5,802 nt of DNA. Origin: Candidatus Latescibacterota bacterium. GTDB taxonomy: Bacteria; JAAXHH01; JABIQT01. Of the stretch, positions 1 through 5,122 are shown piece after piece. How positions within the stretch are numbered: the first letter of the stretch is position 1; each line of letters opens with the position of its first letter. The notes beneath the pieces were generated by a model, which worked only from the letters and a program-made list of their open reading frames with translations, ran no database searches and was not told the DNA's origin. Location: NCBI GenBank assembly GCA_018667995.1, contig JABIQT010000102.1:1-5802 (forward strand), given 5' to 3'. Made by a program: the position numbers and the translations under genes.

Positions 1-949
1 ATCGGTCCTGGATCTGGCCGGCCGCACTCAAGAGGAATGCGCTGTTGTACAGGCCATATGTGAAATCTTCCTCCTCTATATGGCGACTGCCAATTAGGAA
101 TGCGCTGCCCGTACGCTCTCCCATTTCAGCCACAAGCGTGAGAAAGGCACTGTCCGCAGCAAGATAGCTTCCCGTCATCGTCTCCGGTAATACGGTCAGA
201 TCCGCTCGATAATCATCCAATGCGCCGAGGAGCGTCCTGTACCGTCTTATAATCTGTTCGTGCACTACCGCGGGATCCTGGTTGCGCTCATCAATGGCAG
301 CCTGAACAGTTGCCACACGCACCAACTCGCCGTTGCCAGGTTGGGACCTGAGAACCAGTGTGCCATAGGTGGCGGCTCCCAGCAGCATAATCGTAGATGT
401 GGCGAGCCAGATTGTGGTATACCGCGCGTTCAGAGGGGAACGGATTACAAGGCGGGTTAAGGTCACGCTGATGACGACGAGTAGCAACGACAGACCGAAA
501 ACGCCGGTGACGGAAACGATCTGTACCAGATGCGTCACTCGCGCCTGCGATGCACCCAATGATCCGACTTGAAGGCCTGTGAACGCGGTGGCACGGATGA
601 ATTCCAGTGCGGTCCAAAGCAAAGGAGAAATAACGCAAGCCAGTTCACGGTTTCGACGGGCCACATAACTGACCCCCGCGGAAAATAGTCCCACATAGAG
701 TGACACGTATAGTAGCAACATCACAAAAATGGAGATATTCAGAGCCTGCAAGGTATAGCGAAAGTGGATGCCGTAGGCTATCAAGCCGCATATCCATCCG
801 CAGGCGAGGGAGATTCCTGTTGAAGGCGGATGCTTTATGAGGTGAAACAGAAGCGGAACAAGTGCGCCGGCCGCCAACCAGGATGTATTCTGGTCCCACA
901 GGGAGACTGCGAGAAGAAGTCCGGAGATCGCGGCGGAGAGAAGCGGCAT
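1..949 (-). CDS. lnt: Apolipoprotein N-acyltransferase (Lnt) homologue, C-terminal part beyond window
   Basis: Lnt is an inner-membrane enzyme that moves an acyl chain from phospholipid to the N-terminal cysteine of lipoproteins. It has a multi-spanning N-terminal half and a periplasmic nitrilase-fold domain. From the ATG at 949 (AAGG at 958-955, 5-nt spacer; an in-frame stop lies upstream) 316 codons stay open to the window edge. Seen: hydrophobic segments around residues 2-17, 25-37, 45-63, 71-96, 103-118, 138-170 and 179-200; a P-x2-W-x3-E-x2-R motif (P109, W112, E116, R119); an LVQIVSVTGVFG stretch (141-152) like the family's LIQIxxxTGVxG; Q216 opening the nitrilase domain; and PET at 255-257, with E256 matching the catalytic Glu. 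The catalytic Lys and Cys would lie past the edge (full length is usually about 500 residues). Oddities: Leu instead of the usual Trp before PET, and no FPP motif near the N-terminus, so it may be a divergent paralogue rather than the housekeeping copy. It lies 71 nt after the kinase gene. Confidence 0.88.
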   Translation of the reverse strand, partial: MPLLSAAISGLLLAVSLWDQNTSWLAAGALVPLLFHLIKHPPSTGISLACGWICGLIAYGIHFRYTLQALNISIFVMLLLYVSLYVGLFSAGVSYVARRNRELACVISPLLWTALEFIRATAFTGLQVGSLGASQARVTHLVQIVSVTGVFGLSLLLVVISVTLTRLVIRSPLNARYTTIWLATSTIMLLGAATYGTLVLRSQPGNGELVRVATVQAAIDERNQDPAVVHEQIIRRYRTLLGALDDYRADLTVLPETMTGSYLAADSAFLTLVAEMGERTGSAFLIGSRHIEEEDFTYGLYNSAFLLSAAGQIQDR

Positions 950-1020
950 CAGAGCCTTCGTGCAGGTTGGGATAGGGGTGGAGCGGTGCGAATCGGTTCG
1001 ATTTCAGCAGCAGGAATTGG

Positions 1021-2082
1021 TCAGCTGATAAGTTCGCCAATTCTGTCAGGCAGGTCATCGAGATCTGCTCCACATATCAATTGGTAGCATGGGGTCTGTT
1101 CGACCAAATCCCTCATTGTATCCAGAAAACCATCGAAACCCCATGGAAGTCGAACTGGCCAGTTCAATTCAATCAAATGCCTGAGTCCTTCGGCGCCCGA
1201 AATCGGTTCTATGATGTTGGCGGCCGGACCGTCTCCGTCGTGGGCATCTGGAAAGAACAGGGCAGCTGGGATGGCAGAGGGAATGACACAACCGGGCCAG
1301 AATGTCTCGACGTCAAACGAGATCTTGAGAGGAAAATCTGCTGGAAATGCCTCGTGTGGACGATGTGGCAATTCGTCAAAGCGGTGGAGTTCGTCTACAT
1401 ATCCGTTTACTGGTTCTGGAAACGCCAGTATTCTCGGACCATTGGAGTCACTCAGGACCGCCGGTTTATCGTCCCCAAGGAAATGATAGCCCGCCCGCAC
1501 CATCGTAAGAGCCAGAGTCGTTTTTCCATAGCCTGATGGGGCCGGGAACAAAGCCGCCCGCCCACCCATCGCCACCACTGAGGAGTGTATTGGATAAATA
1601 CTGCGGCTGTGCAGCATGACTTCCAGCGTCTGGAAGAACAGCTGATTGGAGAAGATGAGAGGAGGAGGCGTTTCGTCTTCACGCAGTACAAGGAGTGCCA
1701 CTCCTCGGTGGCAGTCTATCACCGCCGTGGCCCAGGGGTAGAAGTCGACCAGGCAGAGATCGCCCGAGACAAAATAACCTGTTGTCTCCCAGGCCAGCAC
1801 CAGTTCCGCCCCAATGAATCTGTCCAGTATGGATGGAGAGTCAGGTGCCTCCTCAATAACATACATGGTGAGGTCTGCTCCCCCAGATTCCTCATCGGTG
1901 AGGGCAAACCCCATCATGTCTCTGACGGACTGATCAATAGCCGGGATTGGAGTGGATATCTGCAGGTCAATCCCGTGAACGTGAAAGGTTGATCTACAGG
2001 TCCAGGGAGGCCCGCCCTTGAGATAGCTGTGGAGCAGATCATCCAGTCCTGCTGGCTCCTGCACTATGGCTGATCTGGGCAC
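1021..2082 (-). CDS. HPr-kinase-like P-loop protein (RiPP-associated HprK-related kinase)
   Basis: 353 aa, related to the C-terminal P-loop domain of HPr kinase/phosphorylase, but in the group found beside PqqD proteins and RiPP genes rather than with the sugar phosphotransferase system. Seen: a Walker A region APSGYGKTT (181-189, K187 and T188), an upstream IHSSVVAMGGRA strand (165-176) and FLGDD (201-205), matching the family's HxxxV...GPSGxGKST...DD pattern. The first P-loop glycine is Ala (A181). In paeninodin-type lasso clusters such kinases phosphorylate the precursor peptide, so the likely substrate here is the adjacent small peptide; that is inference. The start is GTG (an in-frame TAA lies five codons upstream), 2 nt after the precursor stop, with no Shine-Dalgarno sequence visible, which suggests translational coupling. 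A second in-frame GTG at codon 7 is an alternative start. The stop is TGA at 1023-1021. Confidence 0.85.
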   Translation of the reverse strand: MPRSAIVQEPAGLDDLLHSYLKGGPPWTCRSTFHVHGIDLQISTPIPAIDQSVRDMMGFALTDEESGGADLTMYVIEEAPDSPSILDRFIGAELVLAWETTGYFVSGDLCLVDFYPWATAVIDCHRGVALLVLREDETPPPLIFSNQLFFQTLEVMLHSRSIYPIHSSVVAMGGRAALFPAPSGYGKTTLALTMVRAGYHFLGDDKPAVLSDSNGPRILAFPEPVNGYVDELHRFDELPHRPHEAFPADFPLKISFDVETFWPGCVIPSAIPAALFFPDAHDGDGPAANIIEPISGAEGLRHLIELNWPVRLPWGFDGFLDTMRDLVEQTPCYQLICGADLDDLPDRIGELIS

Positions 2083-2087
2083 TATCA
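2083..2087 (-). promoter_or_regulatory. Stop-restart junction between precursor and kinase genes
   Basis: On the minus strand the precursor ends in TGA (2087-2085), followed by TA and then the kinase GTG (2082-2080). There is no purine-rich ribosome-binding site in the 20 nt before the GTG. The arrangement suggests that ribosomes finishing the peptide restart on the kinase gene. Coupling is inferred from spacing only. Confidence 0.5.
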
Positions 2088-2264
2088 GTTGAACTTAAAT
2101 TGAGCCGGCGGTCCCGAGCACCGCTGTAGTCTGCATTTTGTCACATTGCCGACGCCTTCCAGAAACATGGAGCGCTCTCCCTTCTGTTGCTGCAATGATC
2201 CGTAGCTGGTCAGTTCCGGTGGAATGTATGTCTTTCGTCTAGCTCGCGGCTTCTGCTGGTCCAT
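2085..2264 (-). CDS. Putative RiPP precursor peptide, 59 aa, lasso-like leader motif
   Basis: Small gene between the radical SAM and kinase genes. ATG at 2264-2262 has GGAGG at 2275-2271 with a 6-nt spacer; the TGA is at 2087-2085. It overlaps the last 26 nt of the radical SAM gene in another frame. The N-terminal half is basic (KPRARRK, 5-11) and contains YIPPELTSYGSL (13-24). This resembles the YxxPxLxxxG leader element of lasso-type precursors, which docks on PqqD-like recognition elements; the usual Thr a few residues later is not obvious (QQQK, 25-28). The C-terminal half (about 29-59) is a candidate core: G35/G37/G39 nearby, C44-x4-C49, PP at 52-53, and it ends QFKFN. Possible kinase targets are S32, T42 and S50. 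No signal peptide or lipobox is present. Met33 (2168) has its own AAGGGAG 8 nt upstream, an alternative start for a 27-aa form. That it is a precursor is inferred from position, ribosome-binding site and leader motif. I recognise no named product. Confidence 0.75.
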   Translation of the reverse strand: MDQQKPRARRKTYIPPELTSYGSLQQQKGERSMFLEGVGNVTKCRLQRCSGPPAQFKFN

Positions 2265-3504
2265 TGTCGCCCTCCAGTATATTTATGGCCTGCGTTGCCC
2301 GGCATCGATCCGATGACGGCAGTAGGGGGTCTCTATGCTCGCTGTAGGCGAGACCGGGACATTTGTGACATTTTGAGATGACACCACAGGATGAGCAAGC
2401 CTCATCGAAATCGTCATGGGTCAACGAGCGAATACGTTCCAGTAGTGGTGATTTATGCCAGATATCTTTAAATGACTCGTTACGCAGGTTTCCGAGGCTC
2501 ATCCGCCAAGTAATACACGGAAGCACCTCGCCCCAGGAAGTAATTGATACAGAATTCCATCCGGCGCTGCAGACACCTTTCTTTTTCGGAGTTTCTTCCA
2601 CCGGCTCATCTGCCGAAACAATACTCTCAGCCGAGATCAATTCGTTGTCAGTCTCGTTATCAGGCGTGAGCATGCAGTGAGATTCCGATAACCCCATGGG
2701 GCCGCCGAGTGCGGCTGACTGCTCGATTTCATGCCATGCGTCCATGGGGATCATATCCGGATCATCGACTACCGACAGATCAGGAAGGGAGGGCGCCACA
2801 TCGGAGAGCCCCGAATGTACCATGGCCGTTTGTATTTCGTCGTCCTTCAGCATTCTGTCTGTAATTCGAATCTGATCATCGGAGATACGCTGCTCCCACA
2901 CATCGGTGGATCCATCGTCCCTTGGAAACAGAATATAGTCGTACCGGAACTGCCATCCGTTTTTCTGGCACATGGCTTTGAGGGCCGGAAGTTCGTGGAA
3001 ATTCTGCTTCATGAGAACCATCTTGACGTTTACCATTATGCCTGCTTCGTCCAGATAGGATATGCCACGCATAGTACGGCGTAACGATCCTTTGAGGCGC
3101 GTAATGCCGTCGTGAATTTCGGGCGTGACACCATAGACGCTGATATCGACTTCCTGCACCCGGAGCTTCGCGAGCTCCTGGGCAATCTCTCTCGTAATTA
3201 ACGTAGCGTTCGTGAACAGAAAGAGCGCGAATCCCAGTTCATGGCTCTTTCTCATGATCGGGAGGAAATCCTCTCGAACCAATGGATCTCCGCCGGTAAA
3301 CGTCAACTCCATGGCGCCTTCTGCAGCCAGCTGTTCGAGTATGTCAACGATCTCATCATAGGTGAGTTCATTACCCATCCATCGGCTTCGGACACAGTGA
3401 GAACAGTCCTCGTTGCATCGGCTGGTCATTTCAAAACCCACCGAAAACGGAACCGTAGAATCCGTTTGCTTGGCGATCAAATGGTCCAGAGTAGCTTCCC
3501 GCAT
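2239..3504 (-). CDS. Radical SAM/SPASM peptide-modifying enzyme
   Basis: 421 aa. The N-terminal radical SAM domain has the [4Fe-4S]/SAM motif C30-x3-C34-x2-C37 and GGDP at 71-74 for SAM binding. The C-terminal SPASM domain has C312, then G325-x4-C330, then C370-x2-C373-x5-C379-x2-C382, and a late C401, enough for two auxiliary Fe-S clusters. Family members such as PqqE, sactisynthases and related maturases use a 5'-deoxyadenosyl radical to make C-C or thioether crosslinks in a peptide held by a PqqD-type recognition element. Here a PqqD gene lies just upstream and the small precursor gene overlaps the 3' end. Odd: between the core (to about 198) and SPASM (from 312) there is a long, acidic, Ser/Asp/Glu-rich stretch of roughly 110 residues. 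The start is ATG with a strong AAGGAG site. The exact reaction cannot be read from sequence. Confidence 0.93.
   Translation of the reverse strand: MREATLDHLIAKQTDSTVPFSVGFEMTSRCNEDCSHCVRSRWMGNELTYDEIVDILEQLAAEGAMELTFTGGDPLVREDFLPIMRKSHELGFALFLFTNATLITREIAQELAKLRVQEVDISVYGVTPEIHDGITRLKGSLRRTMRGISYLDEAGIMVNVKMVLMKQNFHELPALKAMCQKNGWQFRYDYILFPRDDGSTDVWEQRISDDQIRITDRMLKDDEIQTAMVHSGLSDVAPSLPDLSVVDDPDMIPMDAWHEIEQSAALGGPMGLSESHCMLTPDNETDNELISAESIVSADEPVEETPKKKGVCSAGWNSVSITSWGEVLPCITWRMSLGNLRNESFKDIWHKSPLLERIRSLTHDDFDEACSSCGVISKCHKCPGLAYSEHRDPLLPSSDRCRATQAINILEGDNGPAEAAS
2271..2275 (-). promoter_or_regulatory. Ribosome-binding site of the putative precursor
   Basis: GGAGG, 6 nt before the ATG at 2264, lying inside the last codons of the radical SAM gene. 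It decides the start of the small gene and is the best single sign that it is translated. Confidence 0.7.
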
Positions 3505-3609
3505 GTGGACTCCTTTTATAAGTGCATATCAACGATTCGGTTCTGATCTGGCTTGCGTCCGACACATGGAAGCCACACCTGAAGGAACGCTGATTTTGCG
3601 CGCGTCTTT
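3505..3609 (-). other. 105-nt intergenic spacer before the radical SAM gene
   Basis: The longest non-coding stretch in the window. It holds the strong radical SAM ribosome-binding site AAGGAG at 3515-3510 (5-nt spacer to the ATG). A weak 5-bp GGCTT/AAGCC inverted repeat with a 15-nt loop is present, but no run of T follows, so it is not a convincing terminator. The only small ORF in it with an ATG is 12 codons (3567-3529), with no ribosome-binding site. I see no supportable promoter. Confidence 0.5.
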
Positions 3610-3879
3610 CTATTCCTCAACAAGATCCACGAGCCCTTGACCCGCAAGATCATTCACCAGTTTCTCAAAATCGGCCTCAGCTGTTTTCTCCTCGACCTCG
3701 AACTCCTCAACAACATCCGCCACTATGGCGGCATATGGACGGTCATCTACGAGGCCCTGCCAGATAATTCGTCCGGTTTCGTTGAGACTGTAATAGGAAC
3801 CTGAGTCAAGATGCATCAGTACGAACTCATCCTTTAGTCGGCGCCAAGTGATGCGGTCCTTATCGATGACGATTTTCAT
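3610..3879 (-). CDS. PqqD-family peptide chaperone (RiPP recognition element)
   Basis: 89 aa, the usual length of a stand-alone PqqD-type protein. Seen: N-terminal beta strands (residues 2-14 and 18-25, ending HLDSGSYY), the signature YYSLNETGRIIW (29-40), then helices with an acidic EEFEVEEKTAEAD region (58-70) and a terminal LVNDLAGQGLVDL. Members fold as a winged helix-turn-helix and bind the leader of a precursor peptide, presenting it to a radical SAM/SPASM partner or a leader protease. The radical SAM gene follows directly, and the YxxP..YGSL leader in the 59-aa peptide is the obvious ligand (inference). The start ATG has GAGG at 3888-3885 (5-nt spacer); the upstream in-frame codons contain no ATG, GTG or TTG back to the glycosyltransferase stop. 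It is not PQQ biosynthesis: no pqqA, pqqB or pqqC is present. Confidence 0.92.
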   Translation of the reverse strand: MKIVIDKDRITWRRLKDEFVLMHLDSGSYYSLNETGRIIWQGLVDDRPYAAIVADVVEEFEVEEKTAEADFEKLVNDLAGQGLVDLVEE

Positions 3880-3947
3880 AATGGCCTCTATGTTTGCGAC
3901 GAGGGTGGGATCGCTCTCGGTGCCGATCCATTCTGTCTCGTTCCGGT

Positions 3948-5117
3948 CTAAGATTTCAGATTGAAGTGTTCTTTCACATAAACCATGAAATAACCTATCA
4001 TTGTAAATAGGATAAAAGCCTGTACGAGCAGGAGCACGGCGTCGAGTCCATCAGATTTTCTCAGGACCATAGCTCCGATACCAAGTATAACGGATACCAG
4101 ATAGATTGCCACCACCGAGCGTCTTACACTGAATCCGATTTCAACCAGTCGATGATGAAAATGGTCCTTCCCCGTGAAATGTATCCATTCGGCGAAATTC
4201 CGAACCTGGCCATACTTGATCCTGAGAAACGTTGTGAGTGTGGTATCGAATATGGGTACTCCCATGATCAAAATGGGTACGATCAAGTCTACGCTACTGC
4301 TGCCGGTTCCCCAATCACCCAGGATACCGATGGCTGCCACAGTGAAACCAAGGAAATTGCTGCCGCCGTCTCCCAGGAAAATCCTGGCTGGCTTTCTCAC
4401 TCGAAAATTGTACGGCAGGAACCCCAAACAGCTACCCATCAATGCAATGGACAGAAACCGCATATACGGCTGTCCCATCTCGAATGAGATAAAGCTGAAA
4501 ATGGCAGCGTAGATCATAATGGTGCCGGCTGCCAGCCCATCCAGACCGTCCAGGAAATTGACGGCATTAGTCATGCCGATCATCCAGACCACTGTAAACA
4601 GGATTTCAAGCCCGTCTCCCCACCAGGAATCTGGCATAAAACTCACTCGCACACCATACTCAATCATGATAGCAACTGCAGTGAGCTGGATCACCAATCG
4701 TAGTTTGGCGCTGAGGGGTTTGATATCATCCAGAGCGCCTATGAGGTAAACAAGCGTGGCCGCAATAGCCACGCCCTTGACCTCTTCCGTGTACAGGTTG
4801 TTGATAAAAATCGTGGCAGTAAATGCCACAAAAATAGCAAATCCACCCATTAACGGAGTAGGCGTCGCATGCATTTTTCGTGCAGCAGGTTGATCGATAG
4901 CGCCGAGTACGCGAGCAAGATACATCGCCACCGGCGTAAGTAGAAAGGCCATTGCGGAGGCAAAGATAGCAAGATACAGTGCCCGCAGGTGGCCGCTGGA
5001 AAAGAACCACCAACGTACTGGATCGCGTATCAGGAGTATCGATATTATGGCCAATGCCGGCAGGCACCTGGCTAAAAAATAGCCGGGAGTCAGCCCGATT
5101 TTACTTTGCTGAGTCAT
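3948..5117 (-). CDS. Polyprenyl-phosphate sugar-1-phosphate transferase (WecA/TagO/MraY family)
   Basis: 389-aa integral membrane protein with 11-12 hydrophobic segments (for example 11-31, 44-70, 91-106, 138-155, 197-215, 276-292, 333-352, 358-382). It transfers a sugar-1-phosphate, probably a HexNAc-1-P, from a UDP-sugar to undecaprenyl phosphate at the cytoplasmic face, starting a lipid-linked glycan. Seen: RKMHATPTPLMGG (80-92, substrate-site motif), GALDD with the Asp pair 130-131 (Mg/nucleotide site), NFLDGLDGLA (187-196, catalytic Asp), FLGDGGS (247-253) and DHFHHRL (318-324). The His motif and overall form favour the WecA/WbpL/TagO group over peptidoglycan MraY, which would sit in a cell-division cluster. 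The ATG lies 5 nt after the aminotransferase stop; AGG at 5124-5122 overlaps that stop, so the two genes are probably co-translated. With the aminotransferase it indicates synthesis of an amino-sugar-containing surface glycan. The sugar specificity is unknown. Confidence 0.94.
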   Translation of the reverse strand: MTQQSKIGLTPGYFLARCLPALAIISILLIRDPVRWWFFSSGHLRALYLAIFASAMAFLLTPVAMYLARVLGAIDQPAARKMHATPTPLMGGFAIFVAFTATIFINNLYTEEVKGVAIAATLVYLIGALDDIKPLSAKLRLVIQLTAVAIMIEYGVRVSFMPDSWWGDGLEILFTVVWMIGMTNAVNFLDGLDGLAAGTIMIYAAIFSFISFEMGQPYMRFLSIALMGSCLGFLPYNFRVRKPARIFLGDGGSNFLGFTVAAIGILGDWGTGSSSVDLIVPILIMGVPIFDTTLTTFLRIKYGQVRNFAEWIHFTGKDHFHHRLVEIGFSVRRSVVAIYLVSVILGIGAMVLRKSDGLDAVLLLVQAFILFTMIGYFMVYVKEHFNLKS

Positions 5118-5122
5118 GTTAC

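Noticed and set aside
291-1073. Two minus-strand ORFs (291-638 and 645-1073) as separate genes
   Set aside because: They lie in other frames within the continuous Lnt reading frame, which has clear family motifs; they are Cys/Arg-rich with no recognisable domain.
1081-1992. Plus-strand ORFs antisense to the kinase gene
   Set aside because: Their products look random and the opposite strand has a full P-loop protein; no ribosome-binding site or family motif was seen.
1021-2082. True HPr kinase/phosphorylase of carbon control
   Set aside because: No HPr or phosphotransferase genes are nearby, the P-loop is divergent, and the context is RiPP-like.
2085-2264. Small peptide as a lipoprotein substrate of the Lnt homologue
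   Set aside because: Neither Cys is preceded by a lipobox (NVTK-C and RLQR-C), and there is no hydrophobic signal segment.
3510-3535. Promoter with TATAAA as -10 box upstream of the radical SAM gene
   Set aside because: The TATAAA runs into the ribosome-binding site, leaving no room for a transcript leader, and no -35 element sits at the right distance.
3529-3567. 12-codon ORF before the radical SAM gene as a precursor or leader peptide
   Set aside because: No ribosome-binding site, too short for a leader plus core, and no leader motif.
1021-3879. Classical lasso peptide cluster
   Set aside because: The leader motif and kinase fit, but neither an asparagine-synthetase-like cyclase nor a transglutaminase-like protease is in the window, and a radical SAM/SPASM enzyme is not a standard lasso gene. 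It remains possible if those genes lie outside.
2239-3879. PQQ cofactor biosynthesis (pqqD-pqqE)
   Set aside because: No pqqA with its Glu-x3-Tyr core and no pqqB or pqqC; the neighbouring small peptide does not have that core.
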